DNA from: Cololabis saira
Lineage: Eukaryota; Chordata; Actinopteri; Beloniformes; Belonidae
Direction: 5' to 3'
Length of the DNA stretch: 64,000 nt
Assembly: GCF_033807715.1 (NCBI RefSeq)
Contig: NC_084587.1
Span: forward strand, 23,088,017 to 23,152,016
In this document: positions 1-10,441 of the stretch, piece by piece
Numbering within the stretch: the stretch's first letter is position 1
Layout of the letters: each line of letters begins with the position of its first letter
Made by a program: the position numbers and the translations under genes
Notes under the pieces: model-generated
Seen by the model: only the letters and a program-made list of their open reading frames with translations
Databases searched by the model: none
Told to the model about the DNA's origin: nothing

Positions 1-2246
1 AGACTGATTTCAGTCCTATAGCTGAGAAAGTGGAAACTCTGCAAAATAAATGTCTTGTAGTCATAGGCAAAAAAAAAAAAAAAAAGAGAAAATGTTTATG
101 TTGTTCGGTATACAAGAGAATATTGTCACCTTCCCTGCAGACTAACTGTACTTAGCAAAGTTATGGACCCTTTTTGGATCTATATTTGACTTTGGTCATC
201 AATAACCCTGAGAGCCAACTTGAGCACATTAATAACAAGCACTTTGCCCACAAAAAGAGACAAGAGGGATGGTCATGGCATCCAGGTGACATTGACAGAG
301 TAGCCGGCATGTGACCAACATCGAGGCCACGATCAACAACCATTTCTGTCAGTGGGAGTGCATCTCTTAGGCTGCATTAAAGCATAGCACATGGAAGAAA
401 AATAGTTTTACTCAATTGATGGTGGTGGATTATACAAAGTTATTAAAATAGCAGTTGCTTAATGAGAAAATCTGTTTTTCTCCAAAATCTGCTCAGTCGA
501 CTAATCAAATGACTTACAACTCTTAAAGAACTGTGATCATTCAACGATGTATTTAAATTAAAAATATAAAATGGGAACAAACAAAAACTCCTTGTTTTGT
601 GTTCTCTAGAAAATATTTGACCAGGAATCAGTTAGAGAGGGTGAGGCTTAACATTATAGCCAAGGACATCCTTAAGACTGAAACTATGGAGGTCCAACAT
701 ATGACCTCTTTGTCCAAGGACAAAGAGGTCACATCAACACCAACAAAACAGAATCAAATTTCCTGTCCAAGCGTGCTCAAATGTAGGGGTCAGGGAGGTG
801 TAAACTGTCACATACACTGTCATGTTTTCACCTACAGTGGAAATAGCTGTGACTGTGTTTGATGTTTCAAAGTCTCTACTGAAGTTGCCACATAAAGAGC
901 ATAATTGGAGTTTATTAAGTTTGATTGAGGAATTATTTTGCAATTGATGGTCTGATTGTACCGGATAAATGCAAGGTACAGGGTTTACTTTTTTTTTTTT
1001 TCAAATTAGTCAGCTGTTTATACACAGTTGCATTTTCAATTGCTCTTTAATTTCCTTCAGCTCCACAGGGCACGCGAGCACATTTCCATGCAACAACCGG
1101 CATACTTGTGTGTAGCAGCCGTGTTTGATCGGCTTCATCCTCACAAAGTCTTTTCATAATCCAGTGGAGTGTTATGATGTTTGTACAAGTTAAAAACAAA
1201 AAATGAATTAACAAGCTCTACGAGGAGAAAACTTCCTCCACCCTCTGTAATGTTTGGGGACGCTTTTGGTGGGGCGGGTACTCCCCGCTGGGAACCACTA
1301 GATAAAAACACCCTTGTGTGGAAAATAACTGCTTTTAAACAAGCACCCACTGATACATTTTGCAGTTGTATTGCTCCTGTTTATTTATTTGGGACAAGCT
1401 GACCCACTGACTTTGAGTCATACAAGCTGTTAGTTGGAACTTTAAAACCTGGCCCTGATTGATCCGGTTCCTCTCCAGTAGAAACCCTACAGAGGTTTAT
1501 ATTCTGCACTTTGATTAATTCTATAACATTCAATTCATCAGTGGCAATGCACTGCAGCTCCAACCAGATTAAAGGCCCACATAGACTACTTTCCCTTTCC
1601 ACTTGCCCTCCTGTTCATACAAATTAACATAGATCAAGTGGGCTGTTTGTGCTCCAGCAAGGCTTTGATCATCTCTGCCAGCGCATATAGAGCCATCACA
1701 AAGTACAAATGTACAGTTTCTCCTCATGCAAGGGCAGAACTCTGCTGCATGACTCTGACCTTGTTTAAACTATGTCGTGACATCCGGAAAGCAACGTCAT
1801 TGCCACTAAAACTCATTCTGGTCTGACTAGCTTTCATTTATCTTAATGGACTGCTTAAAATAGCAGAGTCAGACGAAATGTTTAATCCTAAATTTACATG
1901 AGATGACTGACTGAAAATTGAAAAAGCGACTAACACTTACCGTCATTCCTGGCTGTTCAACCTATCACTGAGCGTTTAACAACAAATACAGCTTTTTAAA
2001 AATGTTTAAGGGGCATTGTTGTATGATAACCATCCTACAAGAGCATTTAAAATGAGATCAGGTGTATTTTATGAGAATCTACAGATTTGCATGTGCTTGG
2101 TATTTCGGTGCATTGAGCTGTAATTATAATTTTATGATAAATCAGCATTGCTAACTATTAAACATTAGGGCCCCTGCTAATTGTTAATACCCTGTGTTAT
2201 TTCATAATGACAGAGTCATTTTGAAGATATGAAAGTGTAGACCTAC
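1..2246 (-). other. nr3c2: nr3c2 intron 6, partial
   Basis: No exon 7 candidate was seen on the minus strand (no frame resembling the MYELCQGM or VLLLLST region of the LBD). There are poly-A and poly-T runs near 70 and 990 and one strong palindrome at 702-731. The rest looks like unique AT-rich intron. Open frames here are under 90 codons and match nothing I recognise. Confidence 0.85.
702..731. repeat. Perfect inverted repeat, 14-bp arms, 2-bp centre
   Basis: tgacctctttgtcc (702-715) is followed by aa and then its exact reverse complement (718-731). The right arm reads AGGACA-aag-AGGTCA from 717, a direct repeat of nuclear-receptor half-sites spaced by three bases (DR3-like). Whether it binds anything is unknown. 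Confidence 0.8.
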
Positions 2247-2391
2247 TCATTAAAGACGAGATCGGGGGCAAAGTAGAGCATCTGTCCGTTTGTGTGTTTG
2301 TAGGAGCGCCAGCTGAGGCAAAAGGAGGACAGACACATCCATGAGTACTGGATCAGGGTGATTTGGTCCTCAATGGGCAGTCCCCGGAAAC
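2247..2391 (-). CDS. nr3c2: Mineralocorticoid receptor exon 6 (LBD ligand-pocket helices)
   Basis: The exon encodes [15 protein letters not shown] through [10 protein letters not shown], covering the central ligand-pocket helices and the following turn of the LBD. It is exactly 145 nt, equal to the human exon as I recall. The acceptor follows a TG-rich, weak polypyrimidine stretch ending gtgttag, and the donor is AATGA|gtaggt, leaving two bases of a codon. [11 protein letters not shown] keeps the serine equivalent to human Ser810 and the arginine equivalent to Arg817, which contacts the steroid 3-keto group. Position 813 is Cys rather than Ala. SYKHTN separates MR from GR, which has SYRQSS. 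The next exon (EKM... in other MRs) was looked for in 1-2246 and not found, so the gene continues beyond the left edge. Confidence 0.97.
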
Positions 2392-3986
2392 CTAACACAC
2401 ACAGATACACACGGCGCAGACAGGGATAAGAATGATGAAATGACAACATTGTATTTAAACGAAGTAAATAATTCTCATACACTGATTAATCAGATTTTAA
2501 CTAAAAAGGAAGAAAAAAAAAAAGCACTGACTCGATTTGTTAACCTTGCAACTTTTGCTTGTTTACCAAAGCCCTTATTTCATGTGCCATTTATCTTTAC
2601 TAAGGTGTGCATCCCGTGCCAGGTTTTGTCTTGAAACGATAACATTGACAAGTATTCACTCGGTCTTGCTTTATGTAAATCCCACTAGGCCTCGGGTTAT
2701 TGGCGTGTTTTCTGTGAAGCTCCCAAAATAGAGTCAAATAGGAAACTTGCCAAACTCTCAATCAAACTCTGGAAAGAACATCCTCTTCATGCAAACAGAG
2801 GCCAACTGGGGACACACAAGTGACTTATCAAAGCGTGCCAACTATTTTTGTAGATATACATGTCAGGCTGCCAGACAAAAGTCATTTTATGAAGTAATAT
2901 GTGTGGAAAAGGTATGTCAAACATCTGGCTTAAAAGTCTTAGGGGATTTTTGTGTAAACTATTGAATCCAACATGATTAATGGTGGATTTCTTTAAAGCG
3001 GTTTAGTGTAAACATCAGAAAAGTATGCCAAAAGAGTAACGTATGACTTTCCTTGAACATATAGTTGGTATTGACTTTGCTGGTCCATGCTGCCCTTCGT
3101 GTTAGCCCTGCCACATCCAAATGGAAACTGAATGCAGGTGGTGGCATATCTGAAAGTCGAAGGTACTTATTTTGACCCTTCTGTCTGGTTTCTATTTATA
3201 CGTCCGGATGTGGCAAGCAGACACCAGGGCAGTATCAAATATTTGCAATACAGCAAATTAAACGGCCTCAAAGAGCTACCTGTGAGGCACCTTTCAATAA
3301 GTCTACTACTGACTGGCATTAAGGGGGAAACTTGTTTCTCCCTTTTCAAACACTATTTTCTCTCTTTGATGCTGTTTATACATAAAAATTAATGAGATGT
3401 ATCGTCTGTCAAATTTAACATCTGACAACACTGATGTAAATTGATTCATTCTGGAATTCTTAATCTGTTTAATCGCAAAATAGGATTCATTTCTTAATCT
3501 AGTTGAGACTTTGAAGAATAAATTCCAGGCTTAAAATTAAAAGTGTGTACCCCGACAAAACTATCAGAGCTGCATTCTAAAAAGATCAAGAATTAAAATA
3601 TAGATTATATTTTCTAACACTCAGCATATTACTTGATAGTTTTATAAATAACACTGACTTTTAATTGCATGCCAACAGTAAAGTGATAATACAGCATAAC
3701 ATTATAAATGTTTAAAAATGAACAACCTTTACATTTCATTGCAATAGATGTATAAAATTATCTGGAGCTGTTTATTGAGTTTTAAAAGCAAATCCTTTGA
3801 AAGACAACATAATATATAATACTACAACTGCATCTGTTACAAAGAGCCTTAAAAAAAACAAAACAAAAAAAAACGTTTTTCTCCTTTGCAAAAAATGTCT
3901 CGGGCACCTTTTTTTTTTATCTCTTCTTCAACTGCTCCACATAAACAGCACTTAAGCTTAAGCCCACTGCTCTGATGGTCACTAAC
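2392..3986 (-). other. nr3c2: nr3c2 intron 5
   Basis: This 1595-nt intron is bounded by gttagt and gtgttag. It contains AT-rich sequence with short A and T runs (around 3850-3930 and 2510) and no recognisable repeat or open frame. Confidence 0.9.
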
Positions 3987-4328
3987 CTGGAAGTACTTTG
4001 GCCCACTTCACCATGCGTACCATCTGCTTTCCAGCCAGGCGGTTAAGACTGGACAGCAAGTGGTCAGTCGTGTCAGGCTGTGTGTTGTCATAGCTAGAGT
4101 ACACCTCCTCAGGCTCAATCAGCTCCAACACGCTGCAGATGGAGGGTGACAGAAAAGGTGTGACCACCCCGGGCCCGTGGGGCACCAGGGCACTGGCAGC
4201 GTTGGCATTCAGCTCCTTCTCCGAGGATAGGTAACCTCCTCCAACGCCACCTGTGGCAATCTGGCTATCTTTAGAGCTCTGCAGGTCCTCGCTGACTCCC
4301 TTCAGCTTCAACTTCTTGGACTTTCGTG
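3987..4328 (-). CDS. nr3c2: Mineralocorticoid receptor exon 5 (hinge and start of LBD)
   Basis: The exon is 342 nt, against 351 in human as I recall, with acceptor gtttcctgcag|CACGAAAG and donor CCAG|gttagt. It begins with the basic [11 protein letters not shown], the C-terminal extension and nuclear-localisation segment that distinguishes MR from GR (ARKTKKKIKG). A variable hinge of about 50 residues rich in S, G, A and N follows, without the glutamine/proline run of the mammalian hinge. The LBD starts around the [14 protein letters not shown] segment and runs through SLNRLAGKQ to WAKVLPG. The N and Q of NRLAGKQ correspond to human Asn770 and Gln776, ligand-contact residues. The reading enters with two bases and leaves after one, joining exon 6 as G|GT TTC. 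The hinge is the least conserved part, so its length difference is expected. Confidence 0.96.
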
Positions 4329-5894
4329 CTGCAGGAAACAAAAATAAAAATCCCTTTTTTAATACTGTTGGGTTTTTACTTTCATATATGTAATCTATGA
4401 TAACAGTTGCAAGCATTTAGTTCTGCTGTTGTTAAATATTTCATATCTAAAAAAGGTGCTGCAAAAGCATTTTTTCATATTTGTAAAGCAGCAGCATTTA
4501 CTGACACTGTGTAAATACTGATTGCTAATTTTAGTTCACTAAAATATGACGGAATTGTCTTACAATCCCGTTTATCACAAAGTGTAACATTTTGCTTTAA
4601 AGGCCAATAAATAAAATTGAGACTGACATTGAAAGTAAACTTACAGACATCATTAAACAACAACCTGCCAACTCAAGCAAGCCAGGAAGAGAAACGCGAG
4701 ATAGGACAGGGTGAGTACATTTCAAAGTAAAGGAGTTTCATTTCGTAATTTCGCTCAGGTTTTCCTGTATCACAATGTTGGATTCATTTTAACGCTTGGT
4801 TGATCACCATGGTAATGTGCTTCAACAAAGTTATCCATGTAATCAGGCACGCTTCTGACAATTCATTATTCCGTCTTTTTAATCCCAAGAAAAAGATTCT
4901 GCATTAAATAAACATGACTTCATGCTGTTCCATTATAGATTTTATATTACACAAGGTTAGTTAGCATCCCAAACAGATTTAAAGATGTTGGCTTTAAAAA
5001 AATCTGCATACCATGTGTTCAGCACATTTTTCAGATATATGGATGTTGTTAATGCCTGTACTTTTTCTGGACAAGTTGATAAAACAACCATCTTCAAATA
5101 TCAATTCCAGTAAAATTTTGTTTACGAGCAGAAATATTACTCACTATCTCAATTTTTTGATCATGTAATTTGGCCTTATGACAATAGGAAAAAGTATCTC
5201 AACTATTTCTGATTTTAAAGTGATTTCAACTCATAGCTCAAATATCCTACAGTTATTAACAAAAACATAACAAATAAATGACCCTTTTTTATAATGTTCT
5301 GTTTATTTCTGAAATTATTTTAATTTCTTTGCCATTCCTTCAACTAATTAGTTTTTTCATAACCTTATTTTTTCCATCTTTAAAAACATTTTTTTTATGT
5401 TATATTCTGTTCAGTACTATAGAAAACTGTAAGGGGGAAAAAAAGACCAATCGGATCGTGAAATAACCATGCTGGACCACCCTGCAATCCTCTCCAAGAA
5501 AAGAACAGAGGCATCTTCTTATTTTATTGTCCTTATGTGATTAAATATTAGAATTATCAGTCTTAAATAACAGGAAATGTTCCATTATTTAGCTTCACTT
5601 TTCACTCTTTCATTTCAAACCATAATTAGTTGGAAACTGATAATGTTACCCCTAATCAGCAAATCTGGCTCTTTCGCGTGAAGATGTTTGCAGCCAGAGT
5701 TAAATAAAATCTGCTCATCGCCAGCCCCATGTAGTTATCCTGTTGAACCAAAGTTAGGACCGGTGACATACAGCAAACGGTTTTACAGTTGTTTGCTGTT
5801 ACTTTAGAGCTGAACCTAGTGTCCATTTGAGGGCAATGGCAGTGTTTATCATGGTTGACTGTTAATGTTGTGCCAACTCCCAAAGATGCACCTT

Positions 5895-6625
5895 TACACC
5901 ACCATTTCACCCATTTCAGAGTTTTTCAGTCAGGGTTCAGAATACTTTATAGCACAGAAACAGCGCTAGTTACAGTTTTTAACAACCTTATGGTCTTAGA
6001 TAATGGATTAGTGTCCATTGATACCATAAATGGCAGCATTTTACTGAACAGGTTTGAGCATGTTATCAGGATTAAAGAGACAACACTAGGCTAGTTTAAA
6101 TCATATCTATGTGACAGATTCCAGTTTGTTCATGTTAGTGAAATTTCTTCTGCACAGAAGAGGGTCTGTAACGGTGTCCCACAGGGCTCAGTGCTAGGGC
6201 CAATCCCAACAGTTTACACATGCAACCCTTGGGGAATATTATTCAAAACCACAGCATCAATTTCCATTGCAATGCCGATGATATGCAGCTGTATTTGTGT
6301 ATGAACTTAGATGAAACAGAACCATTAGCTAAACTTCTGGCATGTTTCAAGGACATTAAGGCCCGGTTGTCCACAAACATGTTGCTCTTAAATTCCAGTA
6401 AAATTGAGGTTATTGTTTTTGGTCCCAAACACCTCAGGAATGGATTAACCTATTTTGCCCGGCAAATTACAACTGTGTGAAACCTTGGAGTTATTTTTGA
6501 TCAGGATTTGTCTTTCAAACAGCATATTAATCAGGTTTGTAAGACATACTTTTTTCACCTCTGCAAGACTGACAGGATTAAGAGCCTCCTGTCCCGGAGT
6601 GATGCTGAAAAACGAATCCACACAT
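5895..6625 (+). mobile_element. Degenerate non-LTR retrotransposon (LINE) reverse transcriptase
   Basis: Broken frames translate to blocks in the order expected for a Jockey-superfamily (L2/CR1-like) reverse transcriptase. They are FQSGFRILYSTETALV near 5920, LLNRFEHVIRIK near 6040, NGVPQGSVLGP near 6170, FHCNADDMQLYL near 6265, VIVFGPKHLRNG near 6415 and NLGVIFDQDLSFK near 6485. The catalytic motif YADD has become NADD, and stops and frameshifts separate the blocks, so the copy is dead. The endonuclease and 5' half are absent. It lies antisense to nr3c2 within intron 4 and is abutted at its 3' side by a second repeat. Confidence 0.85.
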
Positions 6626-6626
6626 T

Positions 6627-7255
6627 TTCAATTCAATTCAATTTCATTTATATAGTGTATATTACAATACAAGTTGTCTCTAGGGGCTTCCCAGGGCTCT
6701 ATGCTGATGTGCAATCTGTGTGTTTACCTCCACCTCGTCAATATATATATGACTCTGTAAGATATCTACGAACATGCTGACCTGCAGTCCGATCCTCTGA
6801 CCACATAAATGTCTGCTGTCCAATCCTGTTTATATTGCTGTCTCTGTAGTACACCAACTGTATCAGTCATAATATGACTTCATAAAACTCTTATTGTAGT
6901 TCTCCAGCTAATGGATAATTGCTACAAATATATTCTGCCTTACACATATATTTGTGCTTATCCTCTTTGTCTTATCTCCCTTCTCTTTTCCTGCTCTAAC
7001 CGGCCGGCTGTTGGCAGGAGGGTCCCCCTCATGAGCCAGGTCCTGTTCAAGGTTTCTTCCCTCTTAAAGGGGGGTTCTTCCCTGCCACTGTTTGGCTTAA
7101 AGCTTTTTCTCCCACCAGGGGAGTTCTTTCTTTTACTTGCCATTGTTTATTTTAATATTTGCTTGGGATGCCATGGGTCTCTGAAAAGTGATTAGAGACA
7201 TTTCCGATTGTAATAGACGTTATGTAACCAAAACTGAACTGACTTGAATTGAATT
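6627..7255. repeat. Interspersed repeat with inverted AATTCAATTCAA-type ends
   Basis: The left end, aattcaattcaatttcattt, continues into atatag and a tattacaata block. The right end, near 7211-7255, is a diverged reverse complement of it (gtaatagacg... ending gaattgaatta). The interior holds the phrase caaggtttcttccctcttaa and ttcttccctgccactgttt, which I recognise from a widespread fish LINE 3' region. It may be two 3' tails in opposite orientation or one fold-back unit. No coding potential. Confidence 0.6.
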
Positions 7256-8599
7256 AGATCATCAGTGGTACTGGTACTTTGGCCTAAACAAACATACTGT
7301 TGGCACTCTGTTCTTAGCTTGAGAGTAATGCATCCTTTTTATATTTTTGGTCGTCTAAAACATATAGAACCACTTAAAACTGTGGAAATATCTGTCATAA
7401 ATTCACACTGCCAGGGTTTTTACGTACAGACCACTGGCCACTAAACACATAATGTTCTGAACTTGTCCACTTGAAGACGGAAGCACATTTACTGTGCTTT
7501 GTTGTACTACTGCACATTAAAGCCAGCAATGGCTTGCTACTCCTAATGGGACCATTTGTAAACATATGCTGCAGCCAAATCCAAGGCTGAAACGGATGCA
7601 GGCCGGAAAAAGTTAAAGAAAATGCTTCTTTGGGATTAATATTCCAGACCAAGACCCATTTATTAGATTATGTTTTGACCTGATCTGTGATAAACATTTT
7701 CTCACATGTATAATGTAGAAAACTGCAAACCTTGAAAACTATTTTTACTAATTGATGACTTAAAAGTTAGAAATATTCAGAATTGATCATTTCAAGCACC
7801 AAAAATGTTATGTGAGTGGTTAGATAGCCTAGAAATCTCTAAAAATACGTAGTAATAATTTCAAGGTTTGCCTCATTCTTCTTTATTTTCCCTACGCTCA
7901 CATGAGCACAGGGTCCTTAGCCTTTTTGCGCAGCAGTTTTAATGGACGTTCGTCAGCATAACTCCACGCTGTAGTTCTCGACACAGATTTCTCAAAGTAG
8001 TTTGAACACAGGACTCCAGATTAGGCTTGCACACCTTTATATAATGACATTCTTTCAGATTTCATCATGTATTTTAATTATTTTACACTATTGAAGGGAG
8101 AAATATGTGAATCCCTTTCAATATTTGATGAACACTGTTTTAAATAATCAGCTCAGTGATTTTCTCACTGCACCACCTCTACAGTGGTAGGTTTCACTGT
8201 TTTGGATGGTGCAAAATCAAAATAATCTTTATGCAAGTACATTCCTAAATACATTTAGTAATCATTGGTGGGTCATTTGAGACTTTACATTGTGTGCTGA
8301 AAACCCTGGGATGTATGTTAACCAATGAAAAGAAGTTGTGGAGCAATATCATCTCTTCTTTTTCCTATTTGAGGCACGCGTATGCTCTAAACTGCTGCAG
8401 ATGCATTAAGGATATTATTCGTAGATATACTTTATAAATGCAAACATTCTAGGGCTCAGCAGCTCTGGGTCTCTTGTGACCACAGCTAGATCTGCTTTTT
8501 CCATATATATCACGTTGTGCAAGCAGAGTGAAACAAGCTTAAGTGCAGCTTCACAGACATGTGAGTGGGCAAATTTGAAATGAAGGGGTGACACCTCAC

Positions 8600-8716
8600 C
8601 TCCAAGATTCATCCCAGCCTGGAGACACTTCCGTACACGGCATGCTGGACAGTTTTTTCTTCGAATTTTATCAATGATACAGTCATTTCTCCCAGCACAC
8701 AGGTAGTTGTGCTGAC
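8600..8716 (-). CDS. nr3c2: Mineralocorticoid receptor exon 4 (second zinc finger of DBD)
   Basis: The exon reads [12 protein letters not shown] through QAGMNLG and gives the second zinc finger with C-x5-C-x9-C-x2-C spacing. The D-box AGRND, used for receptor dimerisation, is intact. The exon is 117 nt, the same length as I recall for human NR3C2 exon 4. The acceptor is ttttcctttag|GTCAGC and the donor is GGAG|gtgagg, both phase 1. Together with exon 3 it completes an eight-cysteine DBD with no substitution at a zinc ligand. [11 protein letters not shown] has VR where human MR has LQ; this is my recollection of the teleost MR form. The final AGMNLG continues into exon 5 as G|CA, giving GAR. 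An open frame runs past the exon on both sides, but those parts are intron. Confidence 0.97.
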
Positions 8717-9943
8717 CTAAAGGAAAATGAGACACAACATTTGTCAGAGGTGGTTGCACATCCTTTACTGTTTGACTTCAGACAATAATGAGATTTAAAA
8801 GGTAAAACAAGGAGATAAGAGCTGCAAATGTCAGATATTTCATGATTATTGGGGAAAAATGCTCTCCCTTTCCACATTCTATGACCACTAGTGTATAATA
8901 AAGTTAGTAGCATGAGGGCTTTGGTGGAACGAGGACACTGGCTGCAGCTCCGCTCTTCCTGACAGTGATGCTAACATGGTGAGAATCCCTCCTGCCTCCT
9001 GCCTAGCCCTCAGCTAAACCCAATGATCTCCCATTTCAGAGAGCTTCCTTCCGCTCCACTAGCTCTTCACTGTACAGCTCCCCTTCTCGTCCTCCTCCTC
9101 CTCTTCCCCCTCCACTCTTCTCCTTCTCCACGACTGTGTCTCCATCCCTCTCTTTCCACACGTCCACCAGCCTCTGAGCACCGTACGCCCACACACAGAC
9201 AGGCTCATGCTCATGTACACATACAGTAATTCACTCTCTTGCTCTCATATGCACACATGCATGAGGGCACACACACATGCCGGGCTATTTGGGGAAAAAA
9301 AAGAACATTGAATCTGTTTCCACTAGATAATTCACATACATATCCACAACAGAACACAGATGGAGCGTCACAGTGAGGCGGTGTGACCCTGATGACCCTA
9401 ATGTACGGCTTACTTTCCTTAGGGCTGAGGTCTGTGTGTGTGCATACGACATGCAGATGTTTGCACATTAGTGAATATTAATGCATGCTTGTTTCATGAT
9501 GTTTGCTCCTTAACTCATACAATTCCTGGCACTGTCTCCATGTCAGTTTTTTAGGTCCATGCTTGAAGGTTTGTTTGTGTTTCCATGCAGATCCCCCCGC
9601 CCCCCGAAAAAAGGGAAATAAAGTAGGTTCTGCGCAATATCTGCGTTGCATCTACGGAACAGAATTCATATCTGTGTGGAGGACTGAGCAGAAGTTGTTT
9701 TCTGAGCGAGCAGGAGTAGTGCACAGTGTGTCTGTCTGGCTGCTGCCAAAAGCCAAGAAACCGAGCTGCAGGAGGAGAGGCAGCAGCTGTAGCCCCACCA
9801 CTATTTCTGGCTAAATCACATGACCGTTACATAAGCCCATTTTTCTTGCTCTAAAAAACAGTAAACTGCGACACAGGAAACACAATGCAGCCACCCCCCC
9901 CACCCCCCACAGCGTGCACACACATGCATATGCAACACAAACA

Positions 9944-9944
<1 letters not shown>

Positions 9945-10023
<79 letters not shown>
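9945..10023. repeat. (CA)n microsatellite
   Basis: About 39 uninterrupted CA units, preceded by imperfect CA/CG-rich sequence from 9910. Open frames of alternating Cys-Val or Thr-His in both strands are artefacts of it. Confidence 0.98.
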
Positions 10024-10026
<3 letters not shown>

Positions 10027-10352
10027 TGCTCGGATAGGCCAGACCAAATGGCAATTCAGAAAAGTCTGGAGCTTTGCTGTCAACTGCTTTGCACATTCTC
10101 ATGAATCTTGTTAATTATTGTCAGAGTGAAATACACTTTATGAAACAGACAAAGTGATGTGCATGTGATGGGGGAGAAAGTGTGTGTGTGTAATTTGTTT
10201 ATTTATGCACTGTGTTTGCACACATTCACAGGGCATGTTTACCTCTGAATATATGCATTCGCTTATCAACTTAGCAAGTGTCAGGCTTACTGATAAATGT
10301 CACTTATTAAGTCCTGTGTCGACCCCCCCTCCCAAAAAAAAAAAACAATAAA

Positions 10353-10354
<2 letters not shown>

Positions 10355-10439
<85 letters not shown>
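10355..10439. repeat. (TA)n microsatellite
   Basis: About 42 uninterrupted TA units, just after a C-run and an A-run (10323-10345). Confidence 0.98.

Positions 10440-10441
<2 letters not shown>

Larger units (their letters stand above)
4329..8599 (-). other. nr3c2: nr3c2 intron 4
   Basis: This 4271-nt intron is bounded by gtgagg and tcctgcag. About a third of it is mobile DNA (LINE relic at 5895-6625 and fold-back repeat at 6627-7255, listed separately). 4329-5890 and 7260-8599 are AT-rich with nothing recognisable. Confidence 0.9.

Noticed and set aside
1..2246. nr3c2 exon 7 downstream of exon 6
   Set aside because: No minus-strand frame resembles the next LBD segment, so the exon lies outside the window.
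3982..4416. Use of the upstream Met at 4416 as a start for the hinge/LBD
   Set aside because: The bases between 4416 and 4329 are intron: a clear gtttcctgcag acceptor precedes the conserved ARKSKK, and the exon phase matches exon 4.
9811..10114. Cys-Val and Thr-His repeat frames
   Set aside because: Artefacts of the (CA)n microsatellite at 9945-10023.
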